From Shewanella morhuae (GTDB lineage Bacteria > Pseudomonadota > Gammaproteobacteria > Enterobacterales > Shewanellaceae): 64,000 nt of DNA. The notes under the pieces were generated by a model. That model searched no databases, had not been told where the DNA came from, and saw nothing but the letters and a program-made list of their open reading frames with translations. The stretch covers positions 164,547-228,546 of the forward strand of contig NZ_FTNN01000002.1 of assembly GCF_900156405.1 (NCBI RefSeq). The letters run 5' to 3'. Both the position numbers and the translations under genes were made by a program. This document shows positions 57,282 to 64,000 of the stretch, in pieces (position 1 is the stretch's first letter; each line of letters begins with the position of its first letter).

Positions 57282-58073
57282 TTAGCCCAAATTTTCGGGG
57301 CCGATCCCTAACTTAGCCAAAATAGCATAATTGTATTCGAGCTTTTTTGCCGGAGGGATCAGCAAAGTACTGATTGGAGACAAGTGTGCCTTGGGTAACT
57401 CACTTAAAAGTAAATAATCAACTCTTGGCGCTTGAATCGGCAAATTTGCGGCTTCATACACGACCACTTGATGATCCATCGGATACCATTGGCTTAACTG
57501 CTCAACTAAAATCTGTAATCTATCCGTGGTCGTATGAAACTGCGTTAACGTATGTTCCCCCGCTATCGCAATCTGCCATAACAATAAATGCGTTGTTGGA
57601 TCGGGTACATGGTTAAAAAACATAAACTGACTGGCTTCAAAACTTTGATGGCCCGAGTTGCCAGGATCGATACCTAAATCGGCCCATAAACAGGCTTCAG
57701 CTGATATTCCTGGCTCCATTTTTGCCGAAAACCCTTCTGCTTTAGCCTGTCGAATGGCTAAATGGGATACACAGGCAAATACACCTGGGTGACCATATAG
57801 TGCACATACAGTTTTTTTACCGGCTCGAACCGCTTCTAAAATAGCTGCCACCATTTCTACATAAGTATCACGACGATTCTTAACTTCCGTATTTTGAGCA
57901 TAAAACTGCTGCAAATTAATGACATTCGGATTGATTTGCTGGATCCAGTGCTGCGAAAAACCATCAGGCAAGAGTGAAAACACAATATCCGCGTGTTCAA
58001 TATAACTGCGACTCATCACATTTATCTGTCCTGCCAGCTGTAAACCTGTACCAACGCAAACTAAAGAACCCAA
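57282..58073 (-). CDS. sonM: Borosin alpha-N-methyltransferase SonM
   Basis: 263 residues of the tetrapyrrole-methylase fold, strongly resembling SonM of S. oneidensis. SAM binding is by VCVGTGLQLAGQ and ALYGHPGVF, and the conserved catalytic NRRDTY is present. SonM methylates backbone amides of the separate SonA precursor in a heteromeric complex. The TTG at 58073 gives MGSLVCVGTG as in SonM and has AAGGA eight bases upstream. An ATG at 58082 lies one base after that site and is less likely. It is the first gene of sonM-sonA1-sonA2-cyclase. Confidence 0.9.
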   Translation of the reverse strand: MGSLVCVGTGLQLAGQINVMSRSYIEHADIVFSLLPDGFSQHWIQQINPNVINLQQFYAQNTEVKNRRDTYVEMVAAILEAVRAGKKTVCALYGHPGVFACVSHLAIRQAKAEGFSAKMEPGISAEACLWADLGIDPGNSGHQSFEASQFMFFNHVPDPTTHLLLWQIAIAGEHTLTQFHTTTDRLQILVEQLSQWYPMDHQVVVYEAANLPIQAPRVDYLLLSELPKAHLSPISTLLIPPAKKLEYNYAILAKLGIGPENLG

Positions 58074-58252
58074 AATATCCATCCTTAATCAGTATCTAGA
58101 CTCACCAAAACATGACGATAAAACACCAAAATTAAACATATCGGTAACTTTAATCTGATTTAAAGCGCATTACTATGCTTATCCGCTTGTGCCCGCTACT
58201 TTTTAACTATGTAGTTAATTCCTTCGCTTTAACAAAAAAACTATAAATAAAA

Positions 58253-58278
58253 TTTATGACCTAACTTTATGACCTAAC
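58253..58278. repeat. Two adjacent 13-bp direct repeats
   Basis: TTTATGACCTAAC is present twice with no gap, 17 bases before the hexamer run. Confidence 0.8.
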
Positions 58279-58295
58279 TTAGCTCTAGCTATATC

Positions 58296-58350
58296 TATAG
58301 GTATAGGTATAGGTATAGGTATAGGTATAGGTATAGGTATAGGTATAGGT
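58296..58350. repeat. Hexanucleotide microsatellite (TATAGG)9
   Basis: Nine uninterrupted TATAGG units plus a partial one. They sit 220-270 bases from both the sonM and bamE starts. Such runs can change length by slippage and alter promoter spacing. Confidence 0.93.
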
Positions 58351-58567
58351 AAAAATAACCTCAATTAGGGGTTACAAGCCACTCTCAACCATCGACCTCA
58401 AAGACGAGAAATAATAAATATCCTGTAAAAAAGAGAACTAAAGCCGACATAACGGGTCGAAAACTCACACAATTCTATCTATGACGGCAGCAAAGCCCAA
58501 TTGCCCTTGTCATGAGGGGGAATGCTTGGGTATTATGGCCGCCAGATTTTCAGAAGTAGCGCATACA

Positions 58568-59059
58568 ATGATCAATAAAAAGCAAAGTCTTACCCTGTTG
58601 AGCGCTGTAGCGCTCTCTGTTTCGCTCAGTGCCTGTAGCGTATTCGATTGGTTGATATATAAACCTGACATTCCACAAGGTAACTACATGGAACCGCAGC
58701 AAGTTGAAAAGTTGCGTATTGATATGACTAAGGAACAGGCCGAATACATCCTTGGGCGCCCTGTGTTACGTGATAGTTTTGCCAACGATACTTGGTATTA
58801 TGTGTATCATTATAAAAGTGGCCGTGATGCGAGCATTGTTCATAAAGAACTTATTTTGCACTTTACAGGTGACAAACTCACTGCAGTGAACGGCGATTAT
58901 GAGCTGAACAAAGAATTTAATACACCACTAGAACAAAGTAGTTTACCCACGAGTAATAAAACCGAGTTAGTGCCGCAGATCCCATTACAACGCCCTGATG
59001 AAAAACCATTAGTTCAAGAAAACGAAACTGAAGCACAAATAACAAAACCAATAAAGTAG
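58568..59059 (+). CDS. bamE: Outer-membrane assembly lipoprotein BamE (SmpA)
   Basis: 163 residues. The lipoprotein signal ends LSAC (Cys22), followed by the SmpA/OmlA domain (about 45-115: MTKEQAEYILGRPVL, NDTWYYVYHYKSG) and a low-complexity acidic tail. It stabilises the BAM complex at the outer membrane. The ATG at 58568 is chosen from the lipoprotein signal; longer frames have no site. It converges on ratB. The C-terminal tail of about 45 residues is longer than in E. coli BamE. Confidence 0.93.
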   Translation: MINKKQSLTLLSAVALSVSLSACSVFDWLIYKPDIPQGNYMEPQQVEKLRIDMTKEQAEYILGRPVLRDSFANDTWYYVYHYKSGRDASIVHKELILHFTGDKLTAVNGDYELNKEFNTPLEQSSLPTSNKTELVPQIPLQRPDEKPLVQENETEAQITKPIK

Positions 59060-59099
59060 TATCGCAGATTATGTAACTAGCCTAATTGAAAATGCGATA

Positions 59100-59130
59100 A
59101 AAAAGCACTCAACAATGAGTGCTTTTTAGT
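59100..59130 (+). terminator. bamE terminator
   Basis: AAAAAGCACTCA with TGAGTGCTTTTT around ACAA, about 40 bases past the stop. Confidence 0.9.
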
Positions 59131-59166
59131 TATGTTTAAATCTTTCAGCTCACACTTTTTGATGAT

Positions 59167-59194
59167 AAAGAGCACTGCCATTGCAGGGCTCTTT
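59167..59194 (-). terminator. Hairpin after ratB
   Basis: AAAGAGC with GCTCTTT and an inner CTGC/GCAG pair. It lies 19 bases past the ratB stop. No strong T-tract on the reverse strand. Confidence 0.6.
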
Positions 59195-59212
59195 ATTATT
59201 AGCGCTATAAAC

Positions 59213-59548
59213 TCACGACTTACGCCCGCCCGTCACTTTATTTGCTCGGCCTTCATCCTTCGCTTTATCTGCCCGACGCCGACGAACATCTTTGGGATCG
59301 GCAATTAGAGGACGATAAATCTCAACCCTTTGCCCCGGTAAAATCTCTTGGTCATGCTTAACTACATTGCTAAATACACCTAATTTGACGGTATCCAAAT
59401 CAATCTCAGGGAAAAAGCTGACTATGTTACTCAAACGTACTACCTCTATCGCAGAGGTACCGGGACTGACATTCACCGGAATAACTTTTTGCTGCGTGGG
59501 CAATGCATAAACGACATCGACCACAAACTTATCTGTTTCATTTGTCAT
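59213..59548 (-). CDS. ratB: RnfH/RatB family protein (UPF0125)
   Basis: 111 residues with a ubiquitin-like fold (VDVVYALPTQQKVIPVNVSPG near the N-terminus, VGIFS-like strand and RVEIYRPL) and a basic C-terminal tail. Function is not firmly known; it is named RatB from its conserved pairing with ratA. The ATG overlaps the ratA stop by 11 bases, indicating coupling. Confidence 0.9.
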   Translation of the reverse strand: MTNETDKFVVDVVYALPTQQKVIPVNVSPGTSAIEVVRLSNIVSFFPEIDLDTVKLGVFSNVVKHDQEILPGQRVEIYRPLIADPKDVRRRRADKAKDEGRANKVTGGRKS

Positions 59549-59975
59549 TATAAATCACCTTAGCTCGGCTGGTAAAAGCGGTTACCATTGACATCATAAG
59601 ATCATTAAACACTTTGCCAAAAGCCATATCGGCTAACGAGTTTGAAAACTCAAAACTCAACTCAAACTCTACTTTGCAGGCATCTTCAGTCAGTTCGGTA
59701 AAACGCCATTGCCCAAGTAAATGCTTAAAGGGTCCATTTTCTAACGTTAAATCAATACGCTTACCAGGAATGACCTGATTACGGGTTGTAAACGTCTTAC
59801 GGATCCCTGCTTTGCTCACATCCACAGATGCCAGCATAGTCTGACCATCAAACTCGAGGACCTTGCCTCCTACACACCCTGGTAAAAACTCTTTATATGA
59901 CTCAACATCGTTGACTAAGTTATACATTTGCATCGCACTAAAACGGACTAACACACTTCGAGAAATTTGCGGCAT
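59538..59975 (-). CDS. ratA: RatA family ribosome-association protein (START/polyketide-cyclase fold)
   Basis: 145 residues beginning MPQISRSVLVRFSAMQMYNLVNDVESYKEFLPGC, the RatA signature. E. coli RatA binds 50S subunits and blocks subunit joining; other members act as coenzyme-Q-binding START proteins (Coq10-like), so the role is not certain. AGG precedes the ATG at 59975. It is divergent from smpB, the usual arrangement. Confidence 0.92.
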   Translation of the reverse strand: MPQISRSVLVRFSAMQMYNLVNDVESYKEFLPGCVGGKVLEFDGQTMLASVDVSKAGIRKTFTTRNQVIPGKRIDLTLENGPFKHLLGQWRFTELTEDACKVEFELSFEFSNSLADMAFGKVFNDLMMSMVTAFTSRAKVIYNDK

Positions 59976-60243
59976 AGGACCTAGCACTCTTTACTAACGT
60001 ATTCACGCAACCCTAATAAACTCAAAATACACTAAAAAAATCATGTGCATAAAAGAAGCAATTAAGGAAGCAATCGAAATTTGCTCAGATTTTATCACGA
60101 TACACAAAAAACGCACCCCTTGCACGGCGCCGCGCAGTTAGCTCAATAACGATATTGCGTTCAAAAAAACAGCAACAACACGATGAAGCCTTGAAATTCA
60201 CTAAATAAATCCTTATATCAATATCAAATTGATTCTCCGTGCG

Positions 60244-60249
60244 TATAAT
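60244..60249 (+). promoter_or_regulatory. Probable smpB -10 element
   Basis: A perfect TATAAT nine bases upstream of the smpB ATG. No good -35 is spaced correctly (a TTGATT is nine bases away). Transcription would start within a few bases of the start codon. Confidence 0.5.
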
Positions 60250-60258
60250 GGCGGCACT

Positions 60259-60750
60259 ATGGTAAAGAAAAAATCAAGCAAAGCAGCGCCTGCGACTATC
60301 GCACGTAATAAGCGCGCAACCTTCGAATACCGTTTCGAAGAAAAAATGGAAGCTGGACTATCTCTTATGGGATGGGAAGTTAAATCTATTCGTATGGGTA
60401 AGGTAAACCTGTCCGACTGCTACGTATTTTTGAAAAATGGTGAAGCCTTCATGCATGGCTGTACCATTATTCCCCTAAATACAGCATCGACACATGTAAT
60501 CTGCGACCCTTTACGTCTAAAAAAACTACTACTCAACCGTAAAGAACTCGATAAACTAGCAGGCTTAGTCGAGCGTCAAGGCTATTCCATCATTCCGATC
60601 TCAATGTACTGGCGTAAAGGTGCGTGGGTGAAAGTGGAAATAGGTCTGGGTAAAGGTAAAAAAGATCACGATAAACGCGAAGATACTAAAGCGCGTGAAT
60701 GGGAAGTAGAAAAAGCCCGAGTGATGAAAAAAGAGAAAATGCACGGATAA
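60259..60750 (+). CDS. smpB: SsrA-binding protein SmpB
   Basis: 163 residues with a beta-barrel OB-like core and basic C-terminal tail ([26 protein letters not shown]). It delivers tmRNA to stalled ribosomes. ssrA follows 71 bases downstream, giving both trans-translation partners together. The ATG at 60259 lies only nine bases after a TATAAT (60244-60249), so the transcript may have almost no leader. No Shine-Dalgarno sequence is evident. Confidence 0.96.
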   Translation: MVKKKSSKAAPATIARNKRATFEYRFEEKMEAGLSLMGWEVKSIRMGKVNLSDCYVFLKNGEAFMHGCTIIPLNTASTHVICDPLRLKKLLLNRKELDKLAGLVERQGYSIIPISMYWRKGAWVKVEIGLGKGKKDHDKREDTKAREWEVEKARVMKKEKMHG

Positions 60751-60806
60751 TGAACAAACGATTGAACTTGAAGTAAATGATGCTAGGTGATCATTAGACT
60801 ACGGGT

Positions 60807-60812
60807 TACAAT
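60807..60812 (+). promoter_or_regulatory. ssrA -10 element
   Basis: TACAAT nine bases before the mature tmRNA start. The -35 is not clear. Confidence 0.5.
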
Positions 60813-60821
60813 CAACGTCTT

Positions 60822-61177
60822 GGGGGCGATTCTGGATTCGACAGGATTCACGAAACCCTGGGAGCATGCCGAGGGGCGGTTGGCCTCGTAAAAAGCCGCA
60901 CCGTTATAGTTGCAAACGACTCTAACTACTCTCTAGCAGCTTAGGCTAGCTAGCCATCTGACACATGTTTCTCAAATGGGCAGTGTATACAGATGGTCAT
61001 ATTACATTTGATAGCGAGGGAACTCTGTCCGGGGGTGAACCGCGAAATAGTACCGGACTCACCCAATGAAATCCTGTCTTTCGGAGTTTATTCGGGTTAA
61101 CTAAAAGAGAGACTAAGCATGTAGCGCCTTGGATGTAGGTGTTCTGGACGCGGGTTCAAGTCCCGCCGCCTCCACCA
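60822..61177 (+). ncRNA. ssrA: Transfer-messenger RNA (tmRNA)
   Basis: It begins GGGGGCGATTCTGGATTCGA and ends with the tRNA-like GGTTCAAGTCCCGCCGCCTCCACCA, whose 5' and 3' ends pair. The tag frame begins at GCA (60912) and reads ANDSNYSLAA before TAG (60942-60944). It rescues stalled ribosomes with SmpB and marks the product for proteolysis. About 356 nt, normal length. The 3' end is intact with no integrated element. Confidence 0.97.
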
Positions 61178-61185
61178 AATAATAT

Positions 61186-61220
61186 AAAGGACTGATTCCA
61201 TTAAGGTTTCAGTCCTTTTT
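61186..61220 (+). terminator. ssrA terminator
   Basis: AAAGGACTGA with TCAGTCCTTT and a TTTTT tail, eight bases after the CCA end. Confidence 0.92.
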
Positions 61221-61321
61221 CTTATCTGAAATTTAACAAGCCTGAACGACCAAAATGTGCAATATATATCACTATTTTCAGATATAACGAGCTTGAAAGG
61301 TTAACCTACTCGTCTGAAAGA

Positions 61322-61549
61322 TTATCCTATATTAGGCTGTGCAAAAACCCGTTCACCTAATGAGTTCAATATCTTACATTCGCCTTCGAGTACCGCGATA
61401 ATTGATTTTCCCTTACGAAAACTTGCAGGTATCATCACGCGCCCCAACTCACTAATTGATAAACCATCGAGTACAGCATTGTGCATAATTAATCCTACAG
61501 GCGCGTCATAATATAAAACAGTTACAGTAGCTTGCTTTACTTGCATCAT
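61322..61549 (-). CDS. Small conserved protein resembling the TIGR02922 family
   Basis: 75 residues, no signal peptide. VTVLYYDAPVGLIMHNAVLD and GRVMIPASFRKGKSIIAVLEGE resemble the small TIGR02922 proteins I associate with Shewanella and Colwellia. Function unknown. It is alone between ssrA and a chemoreceptor. The family assignment is from memory and moderate. Confidence 0.6.
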   Translation of the reverse strand: MMQVKQATVTVLYYDAPVGLIMHNAVLDGLSISELGRVMIPASFRKGKSIIAVLEGECKILNSLGERVFAQPNIG

Positions 61550-61851
61550 TTTAAACTCACATTAAGCAGCGTCAGCTGCGTTCTCAATCACCTAGCAAGA
61601 GCGCTCCTGCCCTTGTAGCTAACATAACCCCAAGACACCACCAAAAAACTAAGATATTACCTAGCCGTTTGACACACCGTTTCCGAACTATACGGCATAG
61701 TACTGTATATTTTGGATATTTAATCACTTTAACAAAAAGATGCCAAAACATGTCAATAATGTTACTTAAAAACTCGAAATGGATAATGGAGATAAATCAA
61801 AGTACTTTTATCAATGTAACGTAAGCGTCTTATACGCGAGTTATTCATCAT
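61550..61851. other. Gap between the small protein and the chemoreceptor
   Basis: About 300 AT-rich bases, presumably including the promoter of the small gene. No hairpin or dyad stands out. Confidence 0.35.
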
Positions 61852-63420
61852 TTATTTCGCTTTAAATCCCACTCTAAAACCGCCCCAGTGTTTTTTGTTA
61901 ACAAAAATGGGAACAGATAGATCATGCATGACCTCGCCAGTATCACGTTTATAGGTTTGTAGTAATACAGGTTCTATATGACCGCCACAACGGATCCCAG
62001 TCGGATCATTAAAAAGGCGTTTAGTACGATTGTGCACTATATCGATATCAATTTTACCTGTCAGGGCTTGGCTAAAACGCTGATTATGTGTTGGGAAATA
62101 ACCTTTTTTATCAACCGCTCCCGCATAAATAATTTCACTGTATTTTGCCAATATCGGTTCTTGGATAGCAGGAAAGTGCTGATCGGTATAACGATCGAAT
62201 GCCGTGCTGTATTTTTGCGGATTTGTATTCGTAATGGGTTGGTATTGAGGATTAAAGAAATCGGATTCACTGAAAACCTTATTGACTAAACCCTGTAATA
62301 ATATCGCACCACACGCTTGAGCGGCAGCATTAGCCAACTGTAAAACTTGCTGATCAAAAGTGTGCGTATCCCACTCAGAAAGCGCTCTAAAAATCCCTTC
62401 GGTAGTTAAAGACAAGGTAAATGCCTGCTCTGATACACTTAGGCTTTGTTTACCTGTGTTGGCTAAAGAGTCACGAATTTGCGTCACCGAACGGCTAATA
62501 TCATTTGTGGTGTTGTTATATTGTTTGAATGAATCCTCCATATCCTCAAGGGCTTGAGCAGATTGCGTCACTGAAATTGAAATGTCGGTAAAGTGTTCAT
62601 CCAACTCGCCCATAGCCGCAACCACATCGGCAGTTTGCGTCACGACTCTTTCCATTAATCCCGAGGTTTTATCCGTTTCGCTGCGGATTTCTAAGAGCAT
62701 TTTACCAATATCTTGGGTCGCATCCGCCGTTTTACCCGCAAGACTACGTACTTCGTCAGCTACAACAGCAAAACCTCGCCCCTGTTCGCCGGCTCGTGCC
62801 GCTTCTATTGCAGCATTTAATGCTAAAAGGTTAGTTTGCTGTGCAACAGTATCTATCACTTCGGTAATTTTTTGGATTTGCTCAGCTCGTGATTTAAGTG
62901 TCTGTACTTGCTCTGCGGCAGTATCAATATCAACACTAAGGGAGCGGATCGCCGTAACACTTTTTTGCGCTTGGCTACGTCCTTGGACACTAACGCGCTC
63001 GGCTTCTTGTGCTTGAGCTAAAATATCAGCTGCATTGTCGCCAAGCTGTGCGGTAGTTTGGCTTAGTTGCCCTGCGGCGACGGCAATTGCACTGGCATGT
63101 TCACCGTTAGATTCTATCGATTTATTAAGTAAATCAATAAAGTGAGAAACCTCAGCTGAACCAATTGCGATTTTACTTGTTAGTATACTGATGTCATGGG
63201 CTGGGGCATTTTTATCTTTCAATGCCTTGCGATTGGCTTCATCCATGTCGAGCTCAATCTTCGATGAGCGCATCATGAGCCACATCACAATACCCGCGGC
63301 GATAATACCGACTAACAGGGCTTGCAAACTATCGGGAAGATTCAACCACGCTAATAATAAATGGCTAAGGGTAACAAGCACTAAACTGATGAATATTAAA
63401 ATTTTATGCTGGATTTTCAT
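61852..63420 (-). CDS. Methyl-accepting chemotaxis protein with C-terminal Cache-like domain
   Basis: 522 residues. Two closely spaced N-terminal membrane helices (about 7-25 and 33-47) leave almost no periplasmic domain. The MCP signalling domain follows (about 80-350), with the invariant hairpin QQTNLLALNAAIEAARAGEQGRGFAVVADEVR. The last 150 or so residues form a separate domain with HNRTKRLF and LSVPIFVNKKHWGGFRVGF, resembling a Cache-type sensor placed after the signalling tip. That order implies a cytoplasmic sensor. Ligand unknown. Confidence 0.85.
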   Translation of the reverse strand: MKIQHKILIFISLVLVTLSHLLLAWLNLPDSLQALLVGIIAAGIVMWLMMRSSKIELDMDEANRKALKDKNAPAHDISILTSKIAIGSAEVSHFIDLLNKSIESNGEHASAIAVAAGQLSQTTAQLGDNAADILAQAQEAERVSVQGRSQAQKSVTAIRSLSVDIDTAAEQVQTLKSRAEQIQKITEVIDTVAQQTNLLALNAAIEAARAGEQGRGFAVVADEVRSLAGKTADATQDIGKMLLEIRSETDKTSGLMERVVTQTADVVAAMGELDEHFTDISISVTQSAQALEDMEDSFKQYNNTTNDISRSVTQIRDSLANTGKQSLSVSEQAFTLSLTTEGIFRALSEWDTHTFDQQVLQLANAAAQACGAILLQGLVNKVFSESDFFNPQYQPITNTNPQKYSTAFDRYTDQHFPAIQEPILAKYSEIIYAGAVDKKGYFPTHNQRFSQALTGKIDIDIVHNRTKRLFNDPTGIRCGGHIEPVLLQTYKRDTGEVMHDLSVPIFVNKKHWGGFRVGFKAK

Positions 63421-63830
63421 GTTCTTCCCGTAGCAATAATAAGGTCAAGATGAAGAATGAATGCAAAGGGTCTAATCATTCAATAGAAGGCACTGCAACT
63501 AAGCGATAACAAGCCCTGTTAGGTTAGCTTGAATAAAAATACTATTCGTTTTTTAGTCTATTCCTCTGAATAAAGTAGATAATTTATTTATCCACATTCA
63601 TAAAGCTAGCTCAAAACTATCATCAACCGTCTCACCGACGTATGGCGTGAGTCTACATTTATCGCAATGTGACCTTAATTGCTATTGAAATGTTACTTTT
63701 TGATAAAGCAAACTTCATGTTGAAATGCGCGCTATGTCGTCTTCTGCACAAGAAATCCTACCGGAACGGCTGCACATATGCCGAGAAAACTGCTAATATC
63801 GGCGCAATTTTTTGAGCTAACGAGATCAAG
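63421..63830. other. Divergent region between the chemoreceptor and yebC-type gene
   Basis: About 410 bases. TGCTAATAT about 40 bases before the YebC-family ATG could be an extended -10. No other feature. A frame starting at 63778 lies in a different phase from the YebC reading and is a shadow. Confidence 0.4.
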
Positions 63831-64000
63831 ATGGGCAGAGCATATCAAAACAAGAAAGAATCCATGGCGAAAACAGCAGGTCAAAAAACCCGCATTTATT
63901 CACGCTACGGTAAAGAGATATACGTCGTTGCTAAACAAGGCGGCGTTGAACCTGATGGAAATTTATCACTACGCCGTTTGATTGAGCGCGCAAAGAAAGA
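63831..64000 (+). CDS. YebC/PmpR-family protein (partial, C-terminus beyond window)
   Basis: The frame from the ATG at 63831 is open to the right edge. It begins [21 protein letters not shown] and continues [16 protein letters not shown] and LRRLIERAK, the YebC/TACO1 N-terminus. The family includes transcription regulators and, more recently, translation factors for proline-rich stalls. The [12 protein letters not shown] start is closer to the YeeN-type paralogue than to YebC proper. Only about 56 of some 240 residues are visible. Confidence 0.85.
   Translation, partial: MGRAYQNKKESMAKTAGQKTRIYSRYGKEIYVVAKQGGVEPDGNLSLRRLIERAKK

Larger units (their letters stand above)
58074..58567. other. 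Divergent sonM/bamE region with hexamer microsatellite
   Basis: About 495 bases. From sonM outward it has a palindrome TTAACTATGTAGTTAA (58203-58218), two adjacent 13-mers (58253-58278) and nine TATAGG repeats (58296-58350). The frame upstream of the bamE start has no ribosome binding site. Confidence 0.6.

Noticed and set aside
58481..58567. N-terminal extension of bamE.
   Set aside because: Contains a Cys-rich stretch before the true lipoprotein signal and lacks a ribosome binding site.
61150..61320. Possible genomic island junction at the ssrA 3' end.
   Set aside because: No integrase, repeat of the ssrA end or composition change follows; the neighbour is a normal small chromosomal gene.

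Overview
The window is chromosomal DNA from a Shewanella-type gammaproteobacterium. The evidence is the gene content and order: an lldP / dld-II / lldEFG lactate block, aceBA, a siderophore-type TonB receptor, a SonM/SonA borosin locus, bamE-ratBA-smpB-ssrA, a sodium-type PomAB flagellar stator and many c-di-GMP and chemotaxis proteins. I see no phage genes, insertion sequences, CRISPR arrays or tRNA genes. The only RNA gene I can support is ssrA (tmRNA).

Layout. 1-5300: rlmM (cut by the left edge), a DUF423 membrane protein, an alpha/beta hydrolase overlapping gcvA, a small secreted protein and thiI. 5300-12060: pomAB, then the isoprenoid block xseB-ispA-dxs, then divergent grpE and nadK. 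12060-20520: an 830-bp regulatory region followed by the complete D/L-lactate uptake and oxidation genes. 20520-24240: an accessory-looking segment with a hairpin-rich non-coding stretch, an AT-rich HNH-like gene, an ORF remnant and a large secreted protein of unknown function. 24240-35960: MATE and POT-like transporters, DUF3087, a COG0523 GTPase, RhlE helicase, a 1015-residue GGDEF-EAL protein, a lipoprotein cyclophilin and a MarR regulator. 36000-42060: a choline-to-betaine set (TorF-like porin, short BCCT-type transporter, betA, betB, betI). 42060-50000: an iron-dependent alcohol dehydrogenase, small unknown proteins, a thioesterase and aceBA. 50300-54900: a Fur-box-preceded TonB receptor and a Kef-type antiporter. 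54900-58600: the borosin operon with a diguanylate cyclase. 58570-64000: bamE, ratBA, smpB, ssrA, a small conserved protein, a chemoreceptor and a YebC-family gene cut by the right edge.

The most interesting system is at 54923-58073. A SonM-type borosin (backbone alpha-N-methyltransferase) gene is followed by two tandem precursor-peptide genes and, directly abutting the second stop codon, a TTG-started TPR-GGDEF protein. The split SonM/SonA arrangement is known from Shewanella oneidensis with one precursor. Here there are two, and the first has a C-terminal tail of about 23 residues that looks like loss of an ancestral stop codon. A run of nine TATAGG hexamers lies midway between the divergent sonM and bamE starts.

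Functionally, the lactate, glyoxylate-shunt and alcohol dehydrogenase genes serve carbon use, and the bet genes serve osmoprotection. Several candidate operators are visible by eye: CRP-like sites before lldP, a BetI-type dyad before betI, a GntR-type dyad before aceB and a Fur box before the TonB receptor. Start codons were re-chosen where a ribosome binding site decided the matter. All functional calls rest on motif and family recognition, with no database search.
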